Shown: positions 41,072-52,016 of the stretch, piece by piece
Layout: every line of letters starts with the position of its first letter
Position numbering within the stretch: the first letter of the stretch is position 1
Assembly: GCA_002077065.1 (NCBI GenBank)
Contig: NAJO01000007.1
Location: forward strand, 434,001 to 498,000
Reading direction: 5' to 3'
Length of the DNA stretch: 64,000 bases
DNA from: Cryoendolithus antarcticus
Lineage: Eukaryota > Ascomycota > Dothideomycetes > Cladosporiales > Cladosporiaceae
The notes under the pieces: generated by a model
The model's database searches: none
What the model was told of the DNA's origin: nothing
Seen by the model: the letters and a program-made list of their open reading frames with translations, nothing else
Program-made: the position numbers and the translations under genes

Positions 41072-41884
41072 ATGCTGATAGAACGATCAAGATCCCACAT
41101 TATCAGCAGCTTGCGAAGAGGATCTTGTACTTACTTGACCCGTAACATGTCGTCCGGCGCAGGCAAATCCTGGGCTTCGATCACAGCTCAGAATTCTCCG
41201 AAGCAGGACATTAACACATCAGCTAAGCCGACACCCATTCCAGCATATCCTACAATCACCAAGGTATCTGCACCACCAAGAATCAAACGCTCTCCGTCAC
41301 CCTCGCATATTCCGAAACCCCAAGCCCAGGATCAAGATGTCTACATTCTCACGCTCGCCACAGATGTTCGCCACCATAAGGCCATGACAGCTTTGCGAAA
41401 CCAGTACTTCCCCAAAAAGCTGAACAAGCTCGCTGCACATCTCACGCTGTTCCATGCCCTTCCCGGAAGTCTACTGGAGTCGAACATCATACCTCATCTC
41501 GAGGCTGTAGCCGCTCGGAGAAAGCAATTCGCAGTACACGCCGCGACGCCTTTCCGCATGAAGCACGGATTCGCCATCTCAGTTCCCAAGTCCGAGGGCG
41601 GGGCTGAGGCACAGGCTGTGCATGCGGACTTGCAACGAAAGTGGGCTGAGGATGGCTTTCTGAGCGAGCAGGATCAGGGTGGGTGCAGAGTGCACTATAC
41701 GATCATGAACAAGGTCGACGAGGAGATTGATGTAGCGAGGGCGTTTAGGGAGGTCAGGGAGCAGTGGAAGGGGGACTGGGGTGTTGTGGAGGGATTGACT
41801 TTGTGGAGGTATGAGAGGGGGTGGTGGAAGTTCCATCGGAGATTTGCTTTTGAGAAGGCAGGGAACGGGGTAGCGGTACAATGA
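41072..41884 (+). CDS. 2'-5' RNA ligase-like 2H phosphoesterase
   Basis: 270 aa from the first ATG; a second ATG at 41147 (MSSGAGKSWAS) would give 245 aa. The extra 25 residues are Arg/Ser-rich with one acid and could be a mitochondrial presequence, so both starts are possible. The catalytic pair of H-x-T motifs that defines 2H enzymes is present: HLTLFH (about 126-131) and HYTIMN (about 208-213). Flanking blocks are YILTLATDVRHHKAMTALRN at the domain start and WRYERGWWKFHRRFAFE at the end. 2H enzymes hydrolyse or ligate 2'-5' or cyclic phosphodiester bonds in RNA or small nucleotides; the substrate here is unknown. Convergent with the SET gene, 275 bp away. Confidence 0.85.
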   Translation: MLIERSRSHIISSLRRGSCTYLTRNMSSGAGKSWASITAQNSPKQDINTSAKPTPIPAYPTITKVSAPPRIKRSPSPSHIPKPQAQDQDVYILTLATDVRHHKAMTALRNQYFPKKLNKLAAHLTLFHALPGSLLESNIIPHLEAVAARRKQFAVHAATPFRMKHGFAISVPKSEGGAEAQAVHADLQRKWAEDGFLSEQDQGGCRVHYTIMNKVDEEIDVARAFREVREQWKGDWGVVEGLTLWRYERGWWKFHRRFAFEKAGNGVAVQ

Positions 41885-42159
41885 TCTATGCCCTTGAGTT
41901 CAAGGAGTCTGAAGCCTTGAGACGACGATCGTAAACAGATCCACGATCATTGGACCCAGTTCGGAGACCGACTATGCACAAAGTACCCATCCTTGCCTTC
42001 AGTCCGAGTCTTGAACAGCAGCCGATGTGCTGGCAAAGCTGGATCCATACACGCTGCCAACAAGTGCTGGGACGAGCCGAATTGGTAAGCAGCTGTACTG
42101 TAACGAAGAGTCGGCTCCACATGATGTTACAGGCCGACATCCAGCCTGCCAGAAGCTTT

Positions 42160-44666
42160 TCAACACAATCCAAGCTTCTTGAGAGACTCCAACGCCTCTT
42201 CCGGGGTTTTGGGAAGCCCTCCAGGAACCTGGCCGCAGTCTGGGATCCCCGTCCCCTCAGGATCAACACTGACGAGAGAGTGCAAGTTCGCTCCAACCTG
42301 CCGGAGCTGCTTCGCTGCGCCTGATTGCTTGCGCATGTCCGCAAACCTCATCAGGTACGAGATGTGAATCCCAGCTTCGGCTGGATTCATGCCATGAATG
42401 TCTCGGTAGTCTATGTTGCCGGTCTTCGGAACACGTACGTGGTAGCCAAGACTCTGCAGTGCATCCTGACAAGCGATGATCGCCGAATCAAGATCTCCGA
42501 GCTGGTACTGAAGGACGCTCACTTGACTGTGCACATTTGCAAGACCGCGGCGAGGGACACCGGGGGTGAACAGCTTGGAGTCGTACGTGGCGAGGAGATC
42601 GTCGCGAAGGCGGATCGTGCGCTCGAGTTCTGCTTGGAGGGCTGGCTTAGACTTTGACGTGTTCTCGAGAAGGATCCCAGGAAACATTGGGGCTTTCTTG
42701 ACAAGCTCATTGCGTCTCACGCGATCCTTAGGCTTCGTACTAGTCTCGACTTTGCACAGGAGACAGTCGCAAGTGAACTTAAAGTTTTGCGTGAGCATGT
42801 AGCTGTCGTTGTCAAAACTGGCGGATGGCGACGCGTAGAGACAGGTGATTTCTTCGCCCTTTGTAATCTTTCGTTGAGCACGCATAACCATGACGTCGCC
42901 CGAGAAAGACGGGAAAGCATTCGGAATGCAAGCGTGATTGATGTACGAGAATTGACGCCAAATCCCGGGATTGCCAGATAGCATGTTGCCATCCACGACA
43001 CTTCCATTGATGTTGACGAGATTGGATCTAATGATGTTGTCGATGAGGAACACATCGTTGTAGGCATCCTGCGCCATCTTGGGATATCCACGAGCAAACA
43101 AGTCGGTGAATTCGGATGATCTGGAGGGACTGCTATGCAGCTTATCCACGCAATCTTTCAGCAGCGATGCATTGAGATCGCTGCCAGTGTGAAGGTCGAG
43201 GTGTTTCCCACTGTGGAGCTTCGCATGGAAGCGATAAGCTGGGCGCGTATTCTCGCAAGTGGGCAGAGCGGCGGCGAAAGCCTTCTCCACAAAAATCAGT
43301 CCGTGAGCAGGAATGTCCTGAGTGGCGAAGAGGCCCCTGCCACGTCCCGGACTGTTATCAACACTCGTGCGACACAGGAAGTCGGCCACGTCCATTGGCC
43401 CACACTTGATGCAATTCTCGCGAAGAAGCTCGAAGTCGTACAGTCCGTGATCCCGCTCGGCGATTCGCTGCCGAACCCTCGAGAGAAGTGAACGCCCTTC
43501 GGTATCGGCTGGAGTCAAGGACAGCATTGTATCGAGATGCTTGATTGCTCGATCATAACGGCCGAGATTGTACGCTGCCGCTGCAGCGCGATAACGTGCC
43601 TTGCTCTTCAGTGACTTTGCCCGACTGTCGACTCCACGCGTGTAAACCAGTGAGTGCACGGCGTCGCTGAAGGCAGCATCGAACTGTCCGAGCAGTAGAT
43701 TGGCTCGCGATCTGTTGCGGAAGAGATCAGCTTTCAGCTCCTGGTCGTTCTCGCTAACGATCTTAAGCCCGTGTGTGTACCTGGCAATGTTCAGCAATCT
43801 GTCGTTCGAGGCGTGCAGAAGTCAGGAAATAACTTACATCTGACATGCGCGCCAACACATCTTTCCAGCAAGCGCTGCATTTCCCTGCTCTTTGCATATC
43901 TTCGCATCTGCTTGCTTCTGTTGAGCCGCTGTGGAAATGTTCTCGATGACTTCCTCCTTGCTCTCAAGCAGGACCAAGTCCGAAGGATGATCAACATGAA
44001 CCATGAAGATGGGCATCTGACCTTTGAGATCGTCAAGCTTGCCATACAGATTCTCAGCCTTGAGGCAAGGCTGCTTGATTGCCACCAAGCTACCTCTTGT
44101 GAACATGTCCGCGACGTCACGGCGGTGGTACTCTAGTGCCACGATGCAATAAGTGCCTGCCGTGTCCTCGATCGCGAGGAGAAGGCGGGACCATGACTGT
44201 AATGGGGCTCGGTAGCATCGTGCTATCACGACGGAGTCTTTGGCGCGGTTATTAACTTCGAGGTCGGCGAGAGGAATCTTGAATCGCAGGTCAGCCACCA
44301 TAATCGAAAGCATCCAAGGTTAGAGCGCCACCCACCTTGTTCAGCTGGTCGATGGAAGTCGTACATGGCGCGTACGACTCACCTACTGGCATGATCGGGA
44401 TTTTGGCCTCTCTGTCTTCCTTCGCCTGTACGTTCCTGGTCAGCGTCCATCGGCGATCAGCGGTGGGGTTTAGTGCATACAGCGACCTCAAACAACAGAT
44501 CGACTTGACTCTTCGGGCGAAGATCCTCAGGTAGCTTCTTGCCATCTGCCCCCTGAAACATGGATGTCACAGTCAAGTGCCTAGCGACTGCGATCTTCAG
44601 CGGATCCTGCACATTGGGCAGCACCCCCTCGGGAAAGGGACGTGGACAGCGCAGCATGGAGGCCAT
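42160..44666 (-). CDS. TPR and SET domain protein (putative lysine methyltransferase)
   Basis: Four exons: 44481-44666, 44336-44425, 43838-44277 and 42160-43780, with introns of 55, 58 and 57 bp having good branch points (for example GCTGAC, GCTGAAC). The joins give 778 aa. A further in-frame ATG at 44741 could extend the start; 44666 has the stronger context (aacATGGCC). Exon 2 encodes YAPCTTSIDQLNK and exon 3 continues IPLADLEVNNRAKDSVV, the N-terminal block of fungal TPR-SET proteins. TPR-like helices follow (EQGNAALAGK ... YTHGLKIVSENDQELKADLFRNRSRANLLLGQFDAA). The SET domain spans about 375-560 with GRGRGLFATQDIPAHGLIF, the cofactor motif INHACIPNAF (usual form NHSC), GEEITCLY and a post-SET-like CDCLLC. 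The methylation target is unknown. Confidence 0.85.
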
Positions 44667-45089
44667 GTTGCTGTGCGTCGAGGTTGTTGTCGTGGAGTGA
44701 GGATATTGTTGTGAAGCGAGGAGGTAAGGGGAACGGCTCATAATTTAAAATTGTGCGCCGAGAGAGTCGAGCAAGGGCCTCGCGTTTGCACCGACTTGGG
44801 TCGCTCCTGCCATTTCTCTGCTCAGCGTGCACCCCGATCGCAGAGTCATCATACCGCCATCTGTGGCCATGTAGTCCAGGGGAAGTCCGGCAGCGGTGTC
44901 ATGTAGGTGAGATGCATGAAGGAGAAATGAAGAGAAGCAGCACGTAGGATCACCAGATGTGATGCATTTGAGGCTAACGATCTTGCCATCTTGACTCGAG
45001 GACGACTTTAAATTGAACGTCCCACCGTTCATTAGGTCATGCGTAGCGAACGCTCGCTCACTCGTTCTTACATCATTTGCCCTCAAACA
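44667..45089. other. Upstream region of the TPR-SET gene
   Basis: About 420 bp between the SET gene start and the AHA1 stop (both minus strand). Apart from a possible 25-codon N-terminal extension of the SET gene (to 44741), only short open frames were seen. Confidence 0.4.
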
Positions 45090-46115
45090 TCACAAGATCG
45101 TGCCGAACCCAAAGGTCTGCTTGATACTCCGCACGTAATACTCGTCCCAATTCCGCTTCGTCGCCTCCTCATGCCCGACCGGCACTCCAGTCCAGTCAAC
45201 TCGCATGATCGTCACAGCATCCACATCATTCTGCTCGAACTTTATCTTCATCGTGCTGAAGTGACCCTGCGGCCATTGCGCCAGCCTCCACTTCTGCTCA
45301 ATGTACGTAGGTTCAGTGAGCTTCGTGAATGAACCCGAGACATTGCCGCCGAAGATCTCGAACTTGGATCCTTCGGATGAGCCCTCGAAGAGTTTTGGCT
45401 GTCCGCGGGTGAACGCCGTGATGCGTTGGGGATCCGTGAAGGTTTGGTAGAGCTGAGCGGCTGTGGTGCGGAATTCTTGGGTATCGCTGAGGGTGGTGAC
45501 GTTCACATTGCTGCCGGAGGTCGAGGTGGCTGTGGTGCCTGATGAAGTATCTGACTTCTTCGCGCCGAATGAGGAGCTCTGTAGTGTCCGAGGTGTGCTG
45601 AAACCGGACGAAGGATTGCTGCCGGGAGCGTGTTGTAGATCTTTACCGTGTGCTTCGATCAGTGCGGGCGCCAGCTTTTGCAGCTTCTTCCGTATCTCAG
45701 GCGTGAGCTGCCTCTTCACTAGATCTTTCACAGGCTGCTTCGACGCATCCTCGCTATAGATCTCGACTTCGAACACATACTCATCCTCTTCGGTATCGTG
45801 TGCCACCTCAGGTATCGTCACAGTCCCGCTGACTTCTTTTGTGTCCATCCCTTCTTCCTCGCCCTCCGCTTCGCTCTTCACCTTGACCTTGCCAGTGTAC
45901 TCGAGCTGCAATCGCACATCGAAGATGGTGATCACCTTGCCCTTTCGTTGTGACACATCGACGTCGCCCTCCATGGACAGTATCTTACTGATCTCGGCCG
46001 AGTTGCCATCCTTCTCAGCAGACAGTCCAATGAGCTCCTTGTCGAGGTACTCTCGGGTCCAACCGCTGACATCCTTGTTCACCCAGTGCCAGTTGTTAGG
46101 GTTGTGAAGGACCAT
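45090..46115 (-). CDS. AHA1: Hsp90 co-chaperone Aha1 (activator of Hsp90 ATPase)
   Basis: A 341-aa single-exon protein. Aha1 binds the middle and N-terminal domains of Hsp90 and speeds its ATPase cycle in the cytosol. The N-terminal domain opens with the family hallmark NPNNWHWVNKDVSGW (residues 5-19), whose NNWHW sequence is essential for stimulation in characterised members, and continues through the beta-rich region (KGKVITIFDVRLQLEYTG). A Ser/Thr/Gly-rich linker at about 165-205 joins the C-terminal AHSA1 (START-like) domain: TTAAQLYQTFTDPQRITAFTR, then GGNVSGSFTKL, IEQKWRLAQWPQGHFSTM and WDEYYVRSIKQTFGFG. Length matches fungal Aha1. Divergent from the DCTN6 gene. Confidence 0.95.
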   Translation of the reverse strand: MVLHNPNNWHWVNKDVSGWTREYLDKELIGLSAEKDGNSAEISKILSMEGDVDVSQRKGKVITIFDVRLQLEYTGKVKVKSEAEGEEEGMDTKEVSGTVTIPEVAHDTEEDEYVFEVEIYSEDASKQPVKDLVKRQLTPEIRKKLQKLAPALIEAHGKDLQHAPGSNPSSGFSTPRTLQSSSFGAKKSDTSSGTTATSTSGSNVNVTTLSDTQEFRTTAAQLYQTFTDPQRITAFTRGQPKLFEGSSEGSKFEIFGGNVSGSFTKLTEPTYIEQKWRLAQWPQGHFSTMKIKFEQNDVDAVTIMRVDWTGVPVGHEEATKRNWDEYYVRSIKQTFGFGTIL

Positions 46116-46844
46116 CTTGGCTGTGGAAATATGGAGGATGGCTGAATGAGGGACGAACTGAACCTAGCAGTGCTTCTCGACGTCAGCGAATCAAACAAGA
46201 CCTTTGTGCTATATCGACGTAGGAGGAGTAGTCCAATCAGAGGTGCACATGTAAGTGCAAGCTTAATCCGCAGCAGAAGAGTACAAGTCTTCTAGGACTG
46301 GTGCCAGCTGAATATCTCATCTTGTTGAACGATCTTTGAACGGGGCGGAACTATTGCTTAACTTACCGATCGTTGCTATGCAATGTGCAGCTTCAGAAGA
46401 CGTCGTAGAGCATTGGCAGAAGCACTAAGGAGAGGACTTGGGCGGGGAGGTGAGAGCTGAACGTGAGAGTGGAAGACTCTAGAAATTTGGAACCACAGCG
46501 GACGTCGAGCGTGGTCAGGCAATAAGACACCAAGGCAGCATTTTTGCACGGTGGGTACAACATCCAGTCCCCAATGTCACCGGTCCAATCCATCGCAGTG
46601 CTATCAGAAAGCGTTATACCATCTTCATCCGACGCCGTAATATCGACAGTTCGCGTCATCGAGCGAAGGGCTCTTGGGAAGTGGAGTAGCAACGTGATCA
46701 CAACCATTGCGATATCAGATTTCTCGTCTGTGGTCATACTAGTTGCTCCGTCTGAATAGCATCTCTCGTTTAGTGCGCACAGATTCGCTCGCTCAATCCA
46801 TAATGATTGCGTAATTTCAAACCTTTGCTTCAAATACTTCAACA
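46116..46844. promoter_or_regulatory. Divergent promoter region between AHA1 and DCTN6
   Basis: 729 bp between divergent ATGs. A minus-strand open frame of 198 codons (46393-46989) crosses this region into the 5' end of DCTN6; it starts with GTG, lacks recognised motifs and is not accepted as a gene. No heat-shock element repeat was clearly seen. Confidence 0.35.
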
Positions 46845-47456
46845 ATGTCAGCACCACGACTGCCCTCGCAGACCTCGAATCGCTCGCAGACGTCCAACAC
46901 CTCATCTGCTGCCGCAGCTTCAAACCGTCCACCGCTGAGGATCCACTCCACAGCCATCGTCTCTGAGCGCGCGGTGCTGACGGGGTCACATCCGATCACT
47001 ATCGGAGAACGGGCTGTGATCCACCCCTTCGCCCATCTGCGAGCTGAGGGTGGATCAGTGACGATCGGGGAGTTCTGCACGGTCGACGAGATGGCTGTCA
47101 TTGGTTTGCCGGCTGGTGAGATCGGAGAGATTGTGCTGGAGAAGGGAGTGGCAGTGCATAGCGGTGCTGAAGTGTTGGGCAGCAGCATCGGGGAGGGCAG
47201 TGAAATTGGTGTCAAGGCGAGGATTGAGAAGGGTGCTGTTGTGGGACAGTACGCTACTGTAGCCGCTGCAGAGGCTGTCGAGGATGGGGGAGAGGTGGGA
47301 GATTTTGGGGTCGTGTTTGGGGGTGGTAGGGGAAGGGTAGACGGGCTGTTGAAGGGCAGCGAGGAATTGAGAGAGCTGAGATTAACGAGCCAGCGGAAGA
47401 TGTGTAAGGTACTGGAGAGCTTGGTGCCTGATGGAGGGATGAAGTGGAGGGGGTGA
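46845..47456 (+). CDS. Dynactin subunit 6 (p27), left-handed beta-helix protein
   Basis: A 203-aa protein built of hexapeptide repeats. p27/DCTN6 belongs to the pointed-end complex of dynactin, which links dynein to cargo. The start ATG follows a C/A-rich context (caacaATGTCA). After a Ser-rich N-terminus of about 30 residues the hexad pattern runs from IHSTAIVSERAVLTGSHPITIGERAVIHPFAHLRAEGG through VTIGEFCTVDEMAVIG and VLEKGVAVHSGAEVLGSSIGEGSEIGVKARIEKGAVVG. A Gly-rich insert and a C-terminal helix (LKGSEELRELRLTSQRKMCKVLESL) complete it; the helix near the end is typical of DCTN6 rather than of hexapeptide acyltransferases. No acyltransferase catalytic His motif was noted. Confidence 0.85.
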   Translation: MSAPRLPSQTSNRSQTSNTSSAAAASNRPPLRIHSTAIVSERAVLTGSHPITIGERAVIHPFAHLRAEGGSVTIGEFCTVDEMAVIGLPAGEIGEIVLEKGVAVHSGAEVLGSSIGEGSEIGVKARIEKGAVVGQYATVAAAEAVEDGGEVGDFGVVFGGGRGRVDGLLKGSEELRELRLTSQRKMCKVLESLVPDGGMKWRG

Positions 47457-48737
47457 GATCGCGTGCAGGATTCACCACGATCGCATCGTGGTGCTGAAGT
47501 GCAGCGCTCGGACCGACTGGCCGCCGAGATTGACGGTCCAGAGTCACATGCGCACAAGTGCGCGACATGTCGAAGCAGTCGAAATGATGACTGTCAGAGT
47601 GCCACTATTGCAAGTGCAGCTCCAGCTCGCTCCGTACGCACAAGTCAATATGCAATCAAGGGTCCCATGCTCGACGACATTGGCCGCCAAGCAGCGATAC
47701 GTCAATTCAACGGTGTCTACATACGCAATGACCGAGTCTGGACATGTCTCACCGCAGCGTGGAGAGTGCGAACGTTGGCAACGTTGATCTAACGAAAGTG
47801 AGACCCCCATCGAGTGTACAAGGGTATCAGCTTGATAGCAGGCGCGGACTCGCCCCTACATTCTGCCGCGTCGCCCGTACCACATCGCCGTAGAGGCTGC
47901 GAGTGCGACAATCTCTGCTTTCACCCCGAGCGTACAGCATGAGGCCGGTCATCTTTGCATAGCTGTACAAAACCACCGGAAGATGAACAGCGGCAGATGG
48001 AGAGCAGCCCCAGTTGCGCCGGTCGTGCGATGCCCAAGCGCGTGGGTCGGCTGATGCCATGCATGGATATACAGTAGCAATAACCTTGATAGCCGAGCGA
48101 GCCTGCGAACCTTGTTGTAGATCATTGCGAATGGGTCTGCAATGGAGATCTCTCGATATTGCAGTGACATCTTGAATGATATGAAGTTCCGACCACGATT
48201 TCACATGCCATGCTACAGCATTGCGATGCAGGAATCTCGGAACTGCAGGATGATCACTGCGGCGTCCTTTGGATGCACGTCTGACGCGGAACACTGGGCG
48301 GTTCTCGAAGTCAGGCTAGTTGAAGTCAATCTTCGTAAGCTCGCGTGGTACCTGAGCTAGTGCTCACGGCATGGTTCGTTCCGCACTGTCAGGGGGCAGA
48401 AACACATGGCGATTGGGAATACTGACGGACGAGGAAAGTCTGATCACCATGAAGGTTTCTGCCAGCTATGTCGATGTGTTTGACACAGCGCAGCTGTACT
48501 ACACATGCTCTAGAACTACTGCACCTCCGCCATTGCTTTTCCTCGATCATCACTCATCAAACGCTCCTTGTGGGGATCAACCCCTGCGTTACACAGAGAT
48601 GCAGTAGCTCGCCGTACGGCTGCCGCCATAAGGCGCCACCAAAGCAGATCTATGCAATCGTACTTTAGGCGAGTCAAGACGGACTACTGCCTGAATCGTT
48701 CCCTCTGCATGATACACGAGCCACGAGGACCGGCGCG
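47457..48737. other. 1.28-kb intergenic region
   Basis: Between DCTN6 and the next + strand gene. Open frames up to 155 codons (47827-48294, minus) lack recognisable features. No repeat or RNA gene was identified. Confidence 0.4.
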
Positions 48738-51700
48738 ATGCGTCTTCTAGGGAGAAAGGAGTCTGTCCGTCCCAGCAAACACATTCGTGACGACCCCAGT
48801 CCGATTATCGACCGGCTAGTACTGCAGCTCCCCGACGTCCGTCTCAGCATCCCGCCGTCGTTCAGCAGCAGCACCGTCAGCTACCTCAACGCGAATGAGT
48901 CTAGCGCTGACACACACGCGCCCTCGAAAGCCGAGCGCGTGCTCGGGACCACCACAGACGGCGAAACCTTTGGTGCGACGAAACACGACCGTCGCACCAG
49001 TGCGCCATCCGACGAGGACGAAGGGAGCCGCACGCCTATTGTCGAGCAGAAGGCGCTGGGCTCACTGTGGGGCATCGGAACAGAAGAGCTCCCGCTCGTC
49101 TCTCCGATCGCGATGCAGGGCACGAATGGAGGACTGAAGCCATGGCCGAGCGCACAGCAGAGCTTACTCGCAGCTGGAATGCAGCGCTCGCGCATGCCCG
49201 CTGTCGCACCCTCCACCGCCGACTCCCGGCAGTACATACCCCGAGAGGCTTCCGACTCCACCTTGCGCTCATATTATGAGCCTGCTAGAGCGCCTGTGAG
49301 CATTTCGCAGCAAACTTCTGATTCGGCTGTGAGAGACATGGCGTGGAGGAAGGTGTCGCCACAGGCTTTGGCTAGCAAGAGCGAGTCTCACTTGCCCAAG
49401 CCACCGTTGAAGTCGGCTTTGAAACAGTCGTCACCGGAGAGTGAGAGGAGGATCAAGAAGGTGGACGTAAAGACACAACGCGACAGTCCGAAAGTGCGGA
49501 GATTGGACTTTTCGCATTTACTGGTCAGGCGGAATTCGCCTGAGACTACGAACACGCCGCTAAGACCTACCAACGGATCGTCGACGTCGCTCAATGTCGT
49601 TCCCATACCATATACCAAAAGCAAGTCGTCGAAGAAGACAAAGTCCGCGAAGGAGGAACCTCGATACGAGTTGTCAGCGTCGGTACCCAATGGATTTGCA
49701 ACACGACCCAAAGTGTTCGAGACAGATGTCTTCGACAATGCCAAAGTCAATGTCAGGCGACCTCCCAAAGGTATCCAGAACTGGTTCGATGGGTTCGACA
49801 TTAGTTCCGACGAAGAGGAACGCCAAGCACCCGTCGAGCTGCCGGCTAGTGAACCTGTCTCGGCCGGTGAGGCCTTGCCATCGACGTTCAGTCCATATCC
49901 GGAAGCCGCTGTCAGTGAACGGCAGCGAGTGCCCGCGGGTATGGTGCCGGTGCGGAAAAGCAGTCAGGTCCTGCCGCCGCAATCACGGCCGCATCCGAGA
50001 CGAAATCCATCCGATGACATCGTGTTTGAGAATATACAGGCTATCAATCAGGCTCGACAACAGATGCAGGCGAGGCAAGCTGCCCAGGCCGCAATGATTT
50101 CGCGCAAGAATACTGCAGAGTCAGGATTCCATTCCACGCGGAATAGAAGTGCAGGTCGTGAGAGTCGCCTTGCTTCGTCGAGCCTCGCCAATGAAAGCGT
50201 ACTAGCATTATCCGATACCTCTGAAGACGAGCGAGCCGATCGAAGGATCCGGAACACGACTGACAGCTCAGCATACGACGCCATCGTCAATGACACATCT
50301 CCAATAAATGTAAGGCACGCACCTGGACCTCCCCGACAGCTACAGACTCATCGCTCCTTCGCTCGCGACACATACATGACGACGCAGACTTCAGGCAGCA
50401 TACCCATCACGCTGGATGACGACGGGACTATGCCGTCACTGGTACGGCGGGACACTCAAGGCAGCACTGCGAAGCATACAGCTGCTGCTCTCCAACAGCT
50501 GACTGGACGAAGCTCTGCCGCAGCGTCTCGTCCGCCGAGCACCCAGCCTTCAATGCGTGATCAGGATGGTAGTGCTGCCGATGGCTCCGTTAGCAGCTTT
50601 CCCTCCGACGCTGCACACATGATGGCTGTCACTGAAGAGGAGATGGCACTACTCGAAATGATGCGCAATAAGCGGGCTGCCATGGCCAAAGACAGCTTCA
50701 CTGAGGGTTATCGCTTGGCGTTGAAACGAGAGCAGGAACAGCTTTTGCTTAGACGACAGTCAGCTCAGAAGACTGCTCTCAAGATCCTGAAACAGAAGGA
50801 GGGAAAGGAGCGCAGCCGACGTGGCAGTCGCGATGAGATACCTGAACTCAGCGACGAGCAGATTCGTAGGCTGAGCACGATCAAGCATGAGGATGTCGAC
50901 CACAAGCTGAAGCTTGAGCGGTACTTGACAACAGACACTCCGACTGCAACGCAGTTCCCTGAACCGCCCATGCATAGCCGCAAGATTCTCGACGACGCGA
51001 TGGTCCGACACTCTGAGGCGCTGTTACTTTTACCGCGGACCTACACACCACAGTCTTTTAATAAAGTCGAAGCATCACCGCTCTTGCCTTCGCCATCAAC
51101 GATCGGTGGTGCAAGCGAACGCAGCTCGACAGGTGCTGCACAACTGCAAGCCGAAGTCAGCCGCTTCCTCGCTGCCGGAGGCCGAGCAGATAGTGTTGCA
51201 TTCCCGATGCCACCACAGTCCTCTCTGACAGAGCGACGGAAGAGCCAACGCAGTATCGGCCGTGCAGCACGGTACCCGGCAAGTATAGACGAAGAGTCTT
51301 ACATTCCGCCATTACCATCACGCAGTCCCAATCGACCCGCACATACAGAAGGACGTACGCCATCTCCTCAGCCGCGTCGCGACACTCTTAGAGGCGATTC
51401 GCGTCACCACACACCTTCACCGGCGCTCAGTTACTCGCCCTATGTCGCCCGCGACCCGGAAACTAACAGGCTCCGAACGCCTTTCCTGGATCCACCAGAC
51501 ATCTCACCCTTTGACTTTCCTTTTCCCTTCGCTTCTACGACCCCTACAGCTACGGCCGGTACGCGTACAGATCCCTCCATCACCCCATCACAGGCCAGCA
51601 CGAGCCTTCTACGCAATGATAGCCCGTCCCTCAGCACCTCCCGTGCCTCGCCCATGACGCCCGAATTCGGCCACCATACCCTTATTCACGACACAGGCAG

Positions 51701-52016
51701 AATCAGTGCTCGAGATCACGGGCGCGTGGACATCGCCAACAGCAGTGATGGCGTCGCCTCACCTACTGCCTCTGGCAGCGAGATGGGCAGCCATCTCGGC
51801 ATTTCGAAGCGCGGCGTACAGCCTGTTGGACCGCTGGAAGTGCGAAAGCAGAAGCGCGTGCCGAGGGCACTACTGGAAGTCGGTATCGCGAGAGGAAGTG
51901 TCGAGAGGGAGGCGAGCGTTGGAAGCGTCAACTCGGCAGCAGGGGATGTCCTTGCCGCTTGGGCTGAGCTTGGAGGCGGGAGTGAGAGCTTGATGAGGAG
52001 GAGGATGGGTGCGTGA
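48738..52016 (+). CDS. Uncharacterised fungal protein, Ser-rich and largely disordered
   Basis: A single-exon frame of 1092 aa. No named domain is recognised. It starts MRLLGRKESVRPSK and the first 60 residues (IDRLVLQLPDVRLSIPP) look ordered. Islands with apparent constraint are SHLPKPPLKSALKQ and VRRLDFSHLLVRRNSP (about 215-260), PPKGIQNWFDGFDISSDEEE (about 337-356), and a helical region near 625-690: VTEEEMALLEMMRNKRAAM, then FTEGYRLALKREQEQLLLRRQSAQK and a basic KILKQKEGKERSRRGSRDE. Between and after these are long Ser/Pro/Thr-rich stretches with many RxxS sites, and near 925-950 a Pro/Phe-rich PDISPFDFPFPF. No signal peptide or transmembrane segment. Possibly a phospho-regulated adaptor, but no function can be assigned. 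Confidence 0.75.
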   Translation: MRLLGRKESVRPSKHIRDDPSPIIDRLVLQLPDVRLSIPPSFSSSTVSYLNANESSADTHAPSKAERVLGTTTDGETFGATKHDRRTSAPSDEDEGSRTPIVEQKALGSLWGIGTEELPLVSPIAMQGTNGGLKPWPSAQQSLLAAGMQRSRMPAVAPSTADSRQYIPREASDSTLRSYYEPARAPVSISQQTSDSAVRDMAWRKVSPQALASKSESHLPKPPLKSALKQSSPESERRIKKVDVKTQRDSPKVRRLDFSHLLVRRNSPETTNTPLRPTNGSSTSLNVVPIPYTKSKSSKKTKSAKEEPRYELSASVPNGFATRPKVFETDVFDNAKVNVRRPPKGIQNWFDGFDISSDEEERQAPVELPASEPVSAGEALPSTFSPYPEAAVSERQRVPAGMVPVRKSSQVLPPQSRPHPRRNPSDDIVFENIQAINQARQQMQARQAAQAAMISRKNTAESGFHSTRNRSAGRESRLASSSLANESVLALSDTSEDERADRRIRNTTDSSAYDAIVNDTSPINVRHAPGPPRQLQTHRSFARDTYMTTQTSGSIPITLDDDGTMPSLVRRDTQGSTAKHTAAALQQLTGRSSAAASRPPSTQPSMRDQDGSAADGSVSSFPSDAAHMMAVTEEEMALLEMMRNKRAAMAKDSFTEGYRLALKREQEQLLLRRQSAQKTALKILKQKEGKERSRRGSRDEIPELSDEQIRRLSTIKHEDVDHKLKLERYLTTDTPTATQFPEPPMHSRKILDDAMVRHSEALLLLPRTYTPQSFNKVEASPLLPSPSTIGGASERSSTGAAQLQAEVSRFLAAGGRADSVAFPMPPQSSLTERRKSQRSIGRAARYPASIDEESYIPPLPSRSPNRPAHTEGRTPSPQPRRDTLRGDSRHHTPSPALSYSPYVARDPETNRLRTPFLDPPDISPFDFPFPFASTTPTATAGTRTDPSITPSQASTSLLRNDSPSLSTSRASPMTPEFGHHTLIHDTGRISARDHGRVDIANSSDGVASPTASGSEMGSHLGISKRGVQPVGPLEVRKQKRVPRALLEVGIARGSVEREASVGSVNSAAGDVLAAWAELGGGSESLMRRRMGA

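Noticed and set aside
44278..44335. Earlier donor GTGAGT within exon 2 of the SET gene (about 44383)
   Set aside because: It breaks the frame with the next exon and deletes the conserved YAPCTTSIDQL block; the GTGGGT donor with the TTCAAG acceptor restores the family sequence.
46393..46989. 198-codon minus-strand open frame overlapping the DCTN6 5' end
   Set aside because: It starts with GTG, has no recognisable domain, and runs antisense through a well-supported gene start and a divergent promoter.
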